A stretch of 64,000 nt of DNA from Azonexus hydrophilus DSM 23864 (lineage in GTDB: Bacteria > Pseudomonadota > Gammaproteobacteria > Burkholderiales > Rhodocyclaceae), in the NCBI RefSeq assembly GCF_000429605.1, contig NZ_AUCE01000012.1, positions 248,001 to 312,000 on the forward strand, read 5' to 3'. Positions 7,898-17,461 of the stretch are shown one piece after another. Position 1 is the first letter of the stretch. Each line of letters begins with the position of its first letter. The notes under the pieces were generated by a model. The model made no database searches and had not been told where the DNA came from. It saw only the letters and a list, made by a program, of their open reading frames with translations. The position numbers and the translations under genes are program-made.

Positions 7898-9454
7898 TTA
7901 CTCCGTGATGGACAGTGGCTTGAAAGGTCGGGCATGTGCCGGCGGGGCGAAGAAATCATCTCCCGGGAGACGGTCGGCCAGTGCTGCGTAATCGCCGCGC
8001 AGTCCGGGGTCGCGGATCACTACCGGGCGCAGGAAAATGACCAGTTCGGTTTTGCGTGTCCGGTTGTTGCGGTTATTGAAGGCTTCGCCGGCCAGCGGAA
8101 TGTCGCTGAGGATAGGCACGCGCTGGCTCTGGTAATCGGCTCTATCTTCCATCAGGCCGCCCAGTACTGCGGTTTGTCCGTTGGCGATGCGCATGACCGA
8201 CTCGATTTCCCGGGTGCGGATCATCGGTACGAGATTCTCGATGCCGTTGCGGCGCAGGTCAGGATTCGGGTCCGGGACTTCGCGGTCGATGCTGGTGATG
8301 CTCGGGCGAATGTTGAGCAGGATCGAGTCGTCGCTGGCGATCTGCGGCGTCACACCCATGACCAGGCCGACCGAGACGGTTTGCGGCGTGGTCGTATAAG
8401 TGGTGGTCGTGCCGACATTGGCGGTGGTGGTTGTGTCGGCCTTGACCTGGAAGTAAACGTAGTTTTCGACGACGCGCAACAAGGCAGCCTGGTTGTTGAG
8501 CACCGACAGGCGCGGGCTGGAAAGTACCCGGCTGGTGCCGAAGCGCTCGAGCAGGCTGATCAGCGCGCGCGGGTTGTCGTCCCGGTTGTAGCTCAGGTTG
8601 ACGCTGCCTTTGAGCGCATTGCCGGCCAGCGAAAATACGCCGCCACGGACCAGCCCGCTCCAGTCTATGCCTTGCTGATAGCCGTCGCTCAGCGTCACTT
8701 CGACGATGGTCGCCTCGATCATGACCTGGCGGCGGGCAGCCTTGATCACCCGGTCGACAAAGCGGCGGATCTGGCGGTGCTCCGCCTGGGTTGCGTAAGC
8801 CGTGATGAGCCCGGCTTCTGCATCGACGATCAGGCGTGGCGGCGCAGTCTTGTTTATCTGTGCAGCGCTTGTTTTCATCAAGCGGTCGAGGTTCTTTTCC
8901 AGGCCATCCCAGAATCGATGTGCGCCGACATTTTCGATGCGGGTGTTGGACAGGCTGCCGCCGCTGCCTCCCTCGCCGGCGTCACCTATCTGCATCTTGT
9001 TGGCGACCGTGCTGCTGACGGTGCGTCCCAAATTTACGTAATCCACCGGGTAGTGAGCGAAGTAGGGCGTGTCCGGAAGGATCAGGAGCCCGCCTGCGGT
9101 GAAGTCGAACCGTAGCGGAACCTGTCGCGAGATACGATCAAGCAGGACGGGTAGCGGCTGCCGGCTGGCCTTGAGCGTGATCTTGCCGGCAATTTCCGGG
9201 GCGATATCGATGTCGATGTCAGCGTCGCGGGCCAGGGCAAACAGCAGGTCGCGCACCGGGACGTCGCTGACTGTGACGCTGTAAACGGCATCGACTGCAG
9301 GTTCGATAGTCGGTGCCGGATGGTCGACAATTTCCGGAATCGGGCCGGCCGGATGAGTCAGGCGAAGATGTCCTTGGCGCGTGCTCGTCGGCGTGGCCGT
9401 GCTGCAGGCTACGGCGATCAGCATGAGTGGCAGGATCATCATGGCTTGGTACAT
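7898..9454 (-). CDS. mshL: MSHA-type outer-membrane secretin
   Basis: Secretin of the pilus machine, forming the outer-membrane gate. I choose the ATG at 9454 (518 residues) because it gives a compact signal peptide ending IAVACST, a plausible lipoprotein cleavage site; a start 42 bases upstream is also open. An STN/N-domain with the pattern VSDVPVRDLLFALARDADID precedes the secretin core. The core shows VMIEATIVEVTLSDGYQQGI, the gate region SSPRLSVLNNQAALLRV and the signature VPILSDIPLAGEAFNNRN. A Thr-rich insertion (TTTTANVGTTTTYTTT) sits in the beta-barrel region. It is the first gene of the ten-gene minus-strand operon and divergent from mlaF. Confidence 0.9.
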   Translation of the reverse strand: MYQAMMILPLMLIAVACSTATPTSTRQGHLRLTHPAGPIPEIVDHPAPTIEPAVDAVYSVTVSDVPVRDLLFALARDADIDIDIAPEIAGKITLKASRQPLPVLLDRISRQVPLRFDFTAGGLLILPDTPYFAHYPVDYVNLGRTVSSTVANKMQIGDAGEGGSGGSLSNTRIENVGAHRFWDGLEKNLDRLMKTSAAQINKTAPPRLIVDAEAGLITAYATQAEHRQIRRFVDRVIKAARRQVMIEATIVEVTLSDGYQQGIDWSGLVRGGVFSLAGNALKGSVNLSYNRDDNPRALISLLERFGTSRVLSSPRLSVLNNQAALLRVVENYVYFQVKADTTTTANVGTTTTYTTTPQTVSVGLVMGVTPQIASDDSILLNIRPSITSIDREVPDPNPDLRRNGIENLVPMIRTREIESVMRIANGQTAVLGGLMEDRADYQSQRVPILSDIPLAGEAFNNRNNRTRKTELVIFLRPVVIRDPGLRGDYAALADRLPGDDFFAPPAHARPFKPLSITE

Positions 9455-9540
9455 GGAGATGCGAATATTTGGAACAAGCGGATATGCTATATGCAAAATA
9501 TTCTATTGTCATTCTTTCTGGTGTTCCCCCTGTCTCCGAT

Positions 9541-9569
9541 GAAGTGAGAATAGGCAGTTCTGATAGAAT
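9541..9569 (+). promoter_or_regulatory. Candidate mlaF promoter
   Basis: TAGAAT at 9564-9569 matches five of six bases of the sigma-70 -10 box. The -35 region (about 9541-9546) is weak. The predicted start near 9576 fits the TTG initiation codon at 9598, with AAGGA 8 bases before it. It also argues against the ATG at 9568, which overlaps the -10 box. Confidence 0.45.
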
Positions 9570-9597
9570 GCGGCCTGGCTTTAAAAGGAAACTGACG

Positions 9598-10419
9598 TTG
9601 GCAGACGACTCACTGGTCGATATTCGAGACCTACACTTTCACTATGACGGGCGGCCGGTGCTGCAGGGGATCGATATGAAGATTCCGCGCGGCAAGGTGG
9701 TCGCCATCATGGGGGGGTCAGGATGTGGCAAGACCACCTTGCTGCGTTGTATCGGGGGGCAGCTGAAGCCAACCGGCGGCAGTGTTCGTCTGGAGAATCA
9801 CCAAGTCTGCAAGATGTCGGAGGCCGAGTTGTATCGGCTGCGCCGCCGGATGGGTATGCTCTTCCAGTTCGGTGCCTTGTTTACCGACCTGTCGGTTTTC
9901 GATAACGTGGCTTTTCCTTTGCGCGAGCACACCGATCTGTCCGAAGAAATGATTCGCGACCTGGTCTTGATGAAGCTTGAGGCCGTTGGTTTGCGTGGCG
10001 CCCATGCCCTGATGCCGGCCTCGCTGTCAGGTGGCATGGCACGGCGTGTTGCCCTGGCCCGGGCGGTTGCGCTTGATCCCACGTTGATCATGTACGACGA
10101 GCCGTTTACCGGTCTCGATCCGATCGCGCTGGGGGTGATCGGGCGACTGATCCGTTCGTTGAACGACGCCTTGGGGGCAACTTCGATCATGGTTACCCAC
10201 GACATTCAGGAATCGTTGCTGATCGTCGACTACATCTATTTCCTGAATGGCGGCAAGGTGGTCGCGCAGGGGGCACCCGACGAAATTCGTGCTTCCTCTG
10301 ATCCTTTTGTGTACCAGTTTGTCCATGCTGAGCCTGATGGTCCGGTGCATTTCGATTATCCGGCGCCCACCGTGCTCCAGGATTTCTTGCCGGGAGGGGC
10401 GCATGCCAGGGCCGCTTGA
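9598..10419 (+). CDS. mlaF: Phospholipid ABC transporter ATP-binding protein MlaF
   Basis: ATPase of the MlaFEDB inner-membrane complex, which moves phospholipids between the inner membrane and MlaC. I choose the TTG at 9598: it has an AAGGA ribosome site and gives 273 residues, close to the ~269 of E. coli MlaF. Upstream ATGs would lie in the promoter. Visible motifs are Walker A GGSGCGKTT, the Q-loop region MLFQFGALFTDLSVF (the aromatic/FGALF pattern typical of MlaF), signature LSGGMARR, Walker B LIMYDEPFTGLDP and the H-loop VTHD. It overlaps mlaE by 17 bases. Confidence 0.93.
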   Translation: MADDSLVDIRDLHFHYDGRPVLQGIDMKIPRGKVVAIMGGSGCGKTTLLRCIGGQLKPTGGSVRLENHQVCKMSEAELYRLRRRMGMLFQFGALFTDLSVFDNVAFPLREHTDLSEEMIRDLVLMKLEAVGLRGAHALMPASLSGGMARRVALARAVALDPTLIMYDEPFTGLDPIALGVIGRLIRSLNDALGATSIMVTHDIQESLLIVDYIYFLNGGKVVAQGAPDEIRASSDPFVYQFVHAEPDGPVHFDYPAPTVLQDFLPGGAHARAA

Positions 10420-11194
10420 GTTGGTGCGCCGTCTCGGCAGTTCGGTTGTTGATCGTGTCTGGCGACTGGGTTTTGCCACGCGCTTCTTTTTTGCGATTCT
10501 GTTGCATTCGGGAACGGCATTGCGTCGGCTGTCGCTGACTCTGCGCGAAATTTACTTCAGTGGTGTACTGTCGCTACTGATCATCATCGTTTCGGGTCTG
10601 TTTGTTGGTCTGGTTCTTGGCTTGCAAGGTTACGAGACGCTGCAGCGTTTCGGTTCGACCGAAGCTTTGGGTGTCCTGGTTTCGCTTTCGCTGGTGCGTG
10701 AGCTCGGGCCGGTGGTGGCTGGCCTGCTGTTCGCTTCCCGGGCGGGTTCGTCGATCACTGCCGAGATCGGTCTGATGAAGACGACGGAACAATTGAAGGC
10801 GATGGACATGATGGCGGTCAATCCAATCGCCCGGGTGGTGGCGCCACGCTTCTGGGGGGGGGTCATCTCGATGCCGCTGCTGGCAGCGATGTTCTCTGCC
10901 ATGGGGGTGTTTGGCGGCTGGCTGATCGGTGTCGTCTTTATCGGTGTCGATGACGGCGCATTCTGGTCGCAGATGCAGTCAAGTGTTGATTTTCGCTATG
11001 ACATCATGAACGGCGTCATCAAGAGTGTGGTCTTCGGTTTTGCCGTTTCGCTGATTGCCGTATTCGAAGGTTACGACTCCGCGCCGACGGCCGAAGGCGT
11101 GTCGCGAGCCATTACGCGCACCGTGGTAACGTCGGCGATGACCATACTGGCGCTGGATTTCATTCTCACTTCGTTCATGTTCCGGGGTAATTGA
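10403..11194 (+). CDS. mlaE: Phospholipid ABC transporter permease MlaE
   Basis: A 263-residue permease with five to six membrane segments. The conserved MlaE patterns GLFVGLVLGLQGYETLQRFG, LVRELGPVVAGLLFASRAGSS and TAEIGLMKTTEQLKAM are all visible. The ATG at 10403 gives the expected length; an upstream in-frame ORF extends into mlaF and is not needed. A run of nine G residues (10854-10862) encodes part of FWGGVISMP, a conserved loop; the frame is intact here. The stop overlaps the mlaD start (TGATG). Confidence 0.93.
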   Translation: MPGPLELVRRLGSSVVDRVWRLGFATRFFFAILLHSGTALRRLSLTLREIYFSGVLSLLIIIVSGLFVGLVLGLQGYETLQRFGSTEALGVLVSLSLVRELGPVVAGLLFASRAGSSITAEIGLMKTTEQLKAMDMMAVNPIARVVAPRFWGGVISMPLLAAMFSAMGVFGGWLIGVVFIGVDDGAFWSQMQSSVDFRYDIMNGVIKSVVFGFAVSLIAVFEGYDSAPTAEGVSRAITRTVVTSAMTILALDFILTSFMFRGN

Positions 11195-11664
11195 TGAACC
11201 GTACCGTTCTCGACCTGTGGGTCGGCTTCTTCGTTGCACTCGGCCTGGCCGCGGTGTTGTTTTTGGCGCTGAAAGTGGGGAATCTTTCCTCGGCGCACCT
11301 GTCCGATACCTATGTGCTGCAAGCCAGGTTTGATAACATCGGCGGCCTGAAAGTGCGCGGGCCGGTGAGAAGCGCTGGCGTGCTCGTCGGACGGATTGCG
11401 GATATCGGTTTCGACCCGGAGAGCTACCAGGCTGTTGTCACCATGAATATAGACGGGCGTTACCGTTTTCCGCGGGATACCTTTGCTTCGATCTATACGG
11501 CCGGCTTGCTGGGTGAGCAATACATCGGGCTGGATGTTGGTGGCGATGACAAGATGTTGCAGGCGGGCGACATGGTGAGAATGACACAGTCGGCCGTTGT
11601 CCTTGAGAAACTGCTTGGTCAGTTTCTCTTCAACAAGGCAGCTGAGGGGCAGGAAAGTAAATGA
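11194..11664 (+). CDS. mlaD: Phospholipid ABC transporter substrate-binding MCE protein MlaD
   Basis: A 156-residue protein with an N-terminal membrane helix (LWVGFFVALGLAAVLFLALKV) and one MCE domain (YVLQARFDNIGGLKVRGPVRSAGVLVGRI, then GEQYIGLDVGGDD). MlaD forms a hexameric ring around the MlaE exit and receives or gives lipid to MlaC. It begins inside the mlaE stop and ends overlapping the mlaA start, consistent with stoichiometric translation of the complex. Confidence 0.93.
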   Translation: MNRTVLDLWVGFFVALGLAAVLFLALKVGNLSSAHLSDTYVLQARFDNIGGLKVRGPVRSAGVLVGRIADIGFDPESYQAVVTMNIDGRYRFPRDTFASIYTAGLLGEQYIGLDVGGDDKMLQAGDMVRMTQSAVVLEKLLGQFLFNKAAEGQESK

Positions 11665-12380
11665 CGTTACAGGCAGGGGATTCGATTCGACGGCTGAAGC
11701 GCCTGCTGGTTCTGGGCGGTGCGCTGCTCGTCGCGGCGCAAGTCGGCGCACAGGACAAGCAGCGTGATCCGTTCGAGGGTTTCAATCGGACCATGTACTC
11801 GGTCAACGAGGTCCTCGATCAGTATGCCGCGCGTCCGGTCGCTCAGGCCTATGATGCTGCTGTGCCGCTGCCGGTCAAGGCCAGTGTCGGGAACGTGTTT
11901 GGCAATGTCGGTGAAGTCTGGGTTGGTGCAAACAGTGCGCTTCAGGGCAAGGGCGGTGACGCGGGCATCACTTTGGCGCGCTTGTTGATCAATTCGACGG
12001 TGGGCATTCTCGGCCTGTTCGATGTGGCCAGTGAAATGGGTCTGGAGCGTTACAACGAAGACTTCGGGCAGACACTCGCGGTGTGGGGCGTCAGCGATGG
12101 CCCCTACCTGTTCCTGCCGGTGATCGGGCCGCGCACTTCACGTGACTTCGCTGGTTGGGCGGTCGATACCTATGCTGATCCGGTGCGCTCCATTCGCTCG
12201 AGCAACGAGCGCCTGAGCGCGACGGTGGTACGCTTTGTCGATATCCGGGCGGGCCTGTTGCCTGCTGATCGACTGGTGGAAGAGGCTGCTCTCGACAAAT
12301 ATTCCTATGTTCGCGATGCCTATCTGCAGCGTCGCCGCAATTTGATTTACGACGGTCGCCCGCCAAGGATGGATGACTGA
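11661..12380 (+). CDS. mlaA: Outer-membrane phospholipid retrieval protein MlaA (VacJ), apparently non-lipidated
   Basis: A 239-residue MlaA/VacJ protein with the family hallmarks DPFEGFNRTMYSVNEVLDQY, LARLLINSTVGILGLFDVASEMGL and NEDFGQTLAVWGVSDGPYLFLPVIGP. MlaA normally sits in the outer membrane as a lipoprotein and removes mislocalised phospholipid from the outer leaflet. Here the N-terminus (LLVLGGALLVAAQVGAQDKQ) looks like a cleavable Sec signal ending AQVGAQ, and the whole protein contains no cysteine, so lipid attachment is impossible as read. In E. coli mlaA is encoded away from mlaFEDCB; here it lies inside the operon, overlapping mlaD by four bases. Confidence 0.92.
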   Translation: MTLQAGDSIRRLKRLLVLGGALLVAAQVGAQDKQRDPFEGFNRTMYSVNEVLDQYAARPVAQAYDAAVPLPVKASVGNVFGNVGEVWVGANSALQGKGGDAGITLARLLINSTVGILGLFDVASEMGLERYNEDFGQTLAVWGVSDGPYLFLPVIGPRTSRDFAGWAVDTYADPVRSIRSSNERLSATVVRFVDIRAGLLPADRLVEEAALDKYSYVRDAYLQRRRNLIYDGRPPRMDD

Positions 12381-12396
12381 AGCTGATAGCCAGACA

Positions 12397-13023
12397 ATGA
12401 TGAAAAAACTGTTTGTTACCCTGATTGCCGCGCTGCTTTCCTTCTCTGCTGTCGCGGGTGATGCCCCGGACGTATTGATCAAGCGGGTATCGGAAGAGGT
12501 CCTGGAAATCGTGCGTCAGGACAAGGATGTCCGTAACGGCGACATTCAAAAGATTGCCGCTCTGGTTGATGCCAAGGTTCTGCCGCATTTCAATTTCCAG
12601 CGCATGACGGCGCTGGCGGTTGGTCGTGACTGGCGTAGCGCGAGTACTGCCCAGAAGACCCGGTTGCAGGCTGAATTCAAGATGCTGCTGGTGCGTACCT
12701 ACGCCAATGCACTGACCAGTTACAGCAATCAGCGCATCGTTTTCCGCCCTTTCCGCATGCGCGATGGCGAGACGGAAGTGCTGGTCCGCTCGGAAGTTGT
12801 CCAGCCCGGTGCCCAACCGGTGCAGATCGATTACTGGCTGGAACTGGCGGATGGTCAGTGGAAGGTGTTTGATGTTGTCGTCGCCGGCATCAGTCTGGTG
12901 ACCAATTATCGTGAGCAGTTTGCCCGTGAAGTCCGCGACGGCGGTATTGACGGTTTGATCGCCAGCCTGGCGGCCAAGAACAAGTCGCTGGAAGTTACTG
13001 CCAACAACCGGGCTGCTCGTTGA
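12397..13023 (+). CDS. mlaC: Periplasmic phospholipid-binding protein MlaC
   Basis: A 208-residue periplasmic shuttle protein. I choose the ATG at 12397 (MMKKLFV), which starts a clean signal peptide ending SFSAVAGD; an upstream ATG at 12373 overlaps mlaA and would lengthen the n-region. The MlaC/Ttg2D fold is indicated by VLPHFNFQRMTALAVGRDWR, LLVRTYANALTSYSNQ and YWLELADGQWKVFDVVVAG. It carries phospholipid between MlaA and the MlaFEDB complex. Its stop overlaps mlaB. Confidence 0.92.
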   Translation: MMKKLFVTLIAALLSFSAVAGDAPDVLIKRVSEEVLEIVRQDKDVRNGDIQKIAALVDAKVLPHFNFQRMTALAVGRDWRSASTAQKTRLQAEFKMLLVRTYANALTSYSNQRIVFRPFRMRDGETEVLVRSEVVQPGAQPVQIDYWLELADGQWKVFDVVVAGISLVTNYREQFAREVRDGGIDGLIASLAAKNKSLEVTANNRAAR

Positions 13024-13304
13024 TGATTGAAAGCATAAACGGCCGGCTCTGTGTCGGCTGTGCAATGACCACCGATCAGGCTCGGGAGCTGCTTGAGCGT
13101 GGTCGTGACTTGATCGTTCCCGGTGAGCAGGTCATCGATCTGTCCGGGGTTGGCGACGCCGATTCCTCGGCGGTGGCAGTCATGCTTGGCTGGTTGCGCC
13201 ATGCTGCGTTGACCGGTGCGGTGATCCGCTTTGCCGGCGTGCCGGTCGGGGTGGCTTCGCTGGCTGAACTCTACGGTGTTTCCGACCTTCTGCCCCTGGC
13301 CTGA
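13023..13304 (+). CDS. mlaB: STAS-domain accessory protein MlaB
   Basis: A 93-residue STAS protein, with ATG at 13023 overlapping the mlaC stop. The core VIDLSGVGDADSSAVAVMLGWLR matches the STAS region where MlaB contacts MlaF and stabilises the ABC ATPase dimer. It is the last gene of the mla set in the usual F-E-D-(A)-C-B order, nine bases before the next ABC transporter gene, so cotranscription continues. Confidence 0.88.
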   Translation: MIESINGRLCVGCAMTTDQARELLERGRDLIVPGEQVIDLSGVGDADSSAVAVMLGWLRHAALTGAVIRFAGVPVGVASLAELYGVSDLLPLA

Positions 13305-13313
13305 CGGCCGTTC

Positions 13314-14033
13314 ATGATCCCCGCCGTTTCCATCGTCGATGTCGTCAAGACCTTTGGCTCACTGAGGGCGCTGGACGGCCTTTCCCTGGACATCCAGCAA
13401 GGCGAGTTCTTCGGCCTGCTCGGGCCGAACGGTGCCGGCAAAACGACCTTGATTTCTGCCCTGGCTGGACTGGCGCGTCTGGATTCGGGCTGTATCCGGG
13501 TGCTCGGTCACGATGTCGTCCGCGATTTTCGCCAGGCCCGCCGTCTGCTCGGCGTAGTGCCGCAGGAGCTGGTCTTCGATCCCTTCTTCAGTGTGCGCGA
13601 GACCCTGCGCATTCAGTCCGGTTACTTCGGCATCCGTCGCAACGACGACTGGATCGACGAAATCCTCCATCACCTTGACCTGACCAGTAAGGCCGATGCC
13701 AACATGCGCCGGCTTTCTGGCGGTATGAAGCGCCGGGTGCTGGTCGCCCAGGCGCTGGTGCACAAGCCGCCGGTGATCGTCCTCGACGAGCCGACGGCCG
13801 GTGTCGATGTCGAGTTGCGCCAGGGGCTGTGGCAGTTTGTTCGTCGGCTCAACGGCGAGGGTCACACCATCATCCTGACCACGCATTACCTCGAAGAGGC
13901 GGAAGCCCTGTGCAACCGCATCGCGCTGATGAAGCAGGGGCAGTTGCTGGCGCTCGACAGTACCGTCAACCTGATGGCGGCGCACCCGGGGGCGTCGCTG
14001 GAAGAGGTTTTTCTGCGGACGATGCAGCGATGA
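13314..14033 (+). CDS. ABC-2 type exporter ATP-binding protein (YadG-like)
   Basis: A 239-residue ATPase with Walker A GPNGAGKTT, signature LSGGMKRR, Walker B VIVLDEPTAGVD and H-loop TTHYLEEAEAL. This pattern matches the YadG/CcmA-type ATPases of ABC-2 exporters. It is coupled to the following permease by an ATGA overlap. The substrate is unknown; its place between mla and murA makes an envelope component likely but this is inference. Confidence 0.88.
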   Translation: MIPAVSIVDVVKTFGSLRALDGLSLDIQQGEFFGLLGPNGAGKTTLISALAGLARLDSGCIRVLGHDVVRDFRQARRLLGVVPQELVFDPFFSVRETLRIQSGYFGIRRNDDWIDEILHHLDLTSKADANMRRLSGGMKRRVLVAQALVHKPPVIVLDEPTAGVDVELRQGLWQFVRRLNGEGHTIILTTHYLEEAEALCNRIALMKQGQLLALDSTVNLMAAHPGASLEEVFLRTMQR

Positions 14034-14782
14034 TCGGTTTCTGGACCCTGTTCTACAAGGAAGTGTTGCGGTTCTGGAAGGTCGCCTTCCAGACCGTGGC
14101 GGCGCCGGTGCTGACGGCCATGCTCTACCTGATGATCTTCGGTCATGTGCTGGAGGATCATGTGCGGGTGCATGGCATCGGCTACACCAGTTTCCTGATT
14201 CCCGGGCTGGTGATGATGCAGGTGCTGCAGAATGCCTTCGCCAATTCCTCGTCCAGCCTGATCCAGGCCAAGATCACCGGTTCCATTGTCTTCGTCTTGC
14301 TGCCACCCTTGCCGTACAGCAGCTTCTTCATCGCTTACGTATTGGCCGCCATGCTGCGCGGGATCATGGTCGGCGTCGGCGTATTGCTGGTTACAGTGTG
14401 GTTCGTCGATCTGCAGGTGGTGGCGCCGGGCTGGGTGCTGCTGTTCGCCGTGCTCAGCGGCGCCCTGTTTGGCGCGCTGGGGATGATTGCCGGTATCTGG
14501 GTCGAGAAGTTCGATCAACTGGCCGCTTTTCAGAACTTTTTGATCATGCCGCTGACTATGCTCTCCGGCGTCTTCTACTCGATTTACACTTTGCCGACAT
14601 TCTGGCAACGACTGTCCCATTACAATCCTGTCTTTTACATGATCGACGGCTTCCGTTACGGCTTTTTCGGCGTTTCGGACGTGTCGCCGGTGCACAGTCT
14701 GGCCGTGGTCGCCAGCTGTTTTGCCCTGACCAGCCTGTTGACACTGGCCCTGCTCAAGCGGGGCTGGAAACTGAGAACCTGA
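14030..14782 (+). CDS. ABC-2 type exporter permease (YadH-like)
   Basis: A 250-residue inner-membrane permease with six predicted helices. Motifs typical of ABC-2 permeases are visible, notably FLIPGLVMMQVLQNAFANSSSSL and the C-terminal LTMLSGVFYSIYTLP plus YNPVFYMIDGFRYGF. The ATG at 14030 overlaps the ATPase stop. It forms the transport channel with the preceding gene product. Substrate not determinable. Confidence 0.88.
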   Translation: MIGFWTLFYKEVLRFWKVAFQTVAAPVLTAMLYLMIFGHVLEDHVRVHGIGYTSFLIPGLVMMQVLQNAFANSSSSLIQAKITGSIVFVLLPPLPYSSFFIAYVLAAMLRGIMVGVGVLLVTVWFVDLQVVAPGWVLLFAVLSGALFGALGMIAGIWVEKFDQLAAFQNFLIMPLTMLSGVFYSIYTLPTFWQRLSHYNPVFYMIDGFRYGFFGVSDVSPVHSLAVVASCFALTSLLTLALLKRGWKLRT

Positions 14783-14788
14783 ATCCGC

Positions 14789-16277
<1,489 letters not shown>

Positions 16278-16296
16278 TGTTGTTTTTGGCATGAAA

Positions 16297-16317
16297 CCCG
16301 GGCTTTTTTGGCCCGGG
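16297..16317. repeat. Hairpin between murA and cspA
   Basis: A perfect 7-bp inverted repeat, CCCGGGC (16297-16303) and GCCCGGG (16311-16317), has a loop of TTTTTTG. The T-run is in the loop rather than after the stem, so it is not a standard terminator. It may still mark the 3-prime end of the murA transcript or belong to the cspA leader. The rest of 16278-16476 is AT-richer leader or promoter sequence without a convincing -35/-10 pair. Confidence 0.45.
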
Positions 16318-16476
16318 GTGCAAAAAAGTTTGAAAAATGCTTTGCTTTATTCCGTCTCTGCCCCATACTCGCCGGCACGGGATTTCCAGGCAGTGTGTTG
16401 TTCCTGCACCGATTTCGGTTTGTCAGCTCCTCGGTCTTGATTCTCGATTTTTTTAATATTTTCCAAGGAAGCTATC

Positions 16477-16683
16477 ATGGCAACTGGTACCGTCAAGTGG
16501 TTCAACGACTCCAAGGGTTTTGGTTTCATCTCCCCGTCCGAAGGTGGTGAAGACCTCTTCGCTCACTTCTCTGCAATTCAAGGCAACGGTTTCAAGACCC
16601 TGGCCGAAAACCAGAAGGTGACCTTCGACGTCGTCAATGGCCCGAAGGGCAAGCAGGCTGCCAACATCCGCCCGGCTGAATAA
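16477..16683 (+). CDS. Cold-shock protein, CspA family
   Basis: A 68-residue single-domain cold-shock protein with the RNA-binding motifs KGFGFI (RNP1) and DLFAHF (RNP2). AAGGAAG precedes the ATG at 16477. About 200 bases of AT-rich sequence separate it from murA, room for the long structured 5-prime leader that often controls cspA genes, although I cannot identify a specific thermosensor fold. The codon choice is biased to common GC-ending codons, as in highly expressed genes. It is monocistronic, followed at once by a terminator. Confidence 0.93.
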   Translation: MATGTVKWFNDSKGFGFISPSEGGEDLFAHFSAIQGNGFKTLAENQKVTFDVVNGPKGKQAANIRPAE

Positions 16684-16706
16684 GCTACCGGATACGCCTG
16701 TATCGA

Positions 16707-16731
16707 AAAGCCCGGCTTGCCGGGCTTTTTG
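16707..16731 (+). terminator. Rho-independent terminator of cspA
   Basis: GCCCGGC (16710-16716) pairs with GCCGGGC (16719-16725), extended by AAA/TTT, and is followed by a T-run (16726-16730). Confidence 0.85.
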
Positions 16732-16783
16732 CTTTTGGGTCGCCGCCATTGGCGGCGATTTCGGCGGCCATGCCGCTTTGCGG

Positions 16784-16789
16784 TAAAAT
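16784..16789 (+). promoter_or_regulatory. Candidate -10 box for hisG
   Basis: TAAAAT at 16784-16789 fits the -10 consensus at five of six positions and lies 28 bases upstream of the hisG GTG. No good -35 is visible. It follows the cspA terminator, so a separate promoter is expected here. Confidence 0.35.
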
Positions 16790-16816
16790 CACCGCTTTAC
16801 CCACGAGACACTCCCC

Positions 16817-17461
16817 GTGACCGGTATCACCATTGCCCTGTCCAAGGGTCGCATCTTCGACGAAACCCTTCCGCTGCTGGCCGCAGCCGGCATCGTGCCG
16901 GCCGAGAATCCGGAAACCTCGCGCAAGCTGATCATCGAGACCAATCAGCCGGACGTGCGCGTCGTCATCGTCCGCGCCACCGACGTACCGACCTATGTCC
17001 AGTACGGCGCGGCCGACATCGGCGTGGCCGGCAAGGATGTGCTGATCGAGCACGGCGGCGAAGGCCTGTACGCACCGCTCGACCTGAAGATCGCCAAGTG
17101 CCGGATGATGGTCGCCATCCCCGAAGGTTTCGACTACCAGAACGCCGTGCGCCAGGGCAACCGCCTGAAGGTGGCGTCCAAGTACATCAAGACGGCGCGC
17201 GAACATTTTGCCGCCAAGGGCGTGCACGTCGACCTGATCAAGCTCTACGGTTCGATGGAACTGGCGCCGCTGGCCGGCCTGGCCGACGCCATCGTCGACC
17301 TGGTGTCGACCGGCGGCACGCTCAAGGCCAACAAGCTGGTCGCCTGCGAGCACATCATGGACATTTCCTCGCGCCTGGTCGTCAATCAGGCGGCACTCAA
17401 GGTCAAGCGCGAGACCCTGCAACCGATCATCGACGCCTTTGCCCAGGCGGTGGAGAAGTAA
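16817..17461 (+). CDS. hisG: ATP phosphoribosyltransferase, short form
   Basis: First step of histidine biosynthesis, joining ATP and PRPP. The 214-residue length and [14 protein letters not shown] start identify the short HisG, which lacks the C-terminal feedback domain and needs HisZ as regulatory partner. HisZ is not in this window. The phosphate-binding signature is seen near [16 protein letters not shown]. Translation starts at GTG 16817, and the stop directly abuts the hisD ATG. Confidence 0.95.
   Translation: MTGITIALSKGRIFDETLPLLAAAGIVPAENPETSRKLIIETNQPDVRVVIVRATDVPTYVQYGAADIGVAGKDVLIEHGGEGLYAPLDLKIAKCRMMVAIPEGFDYQNAVRQGNRLKVASKYIKTAREHFAAKGVHVDLIKLYGSMELAPLAGLADAIVDLVSTGGTLKANKLVACEHIMDISSRLVVNQAALKVKRETLQPIIDAFAQAVEK

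Noticed and set aside
16297-16317. Hairpin after murA as a rho-independent terminator
   Set aside because: The T-run is in the loop, not after the stem, on the plus strand; on the minus strand the A-run is likewise in the loop.
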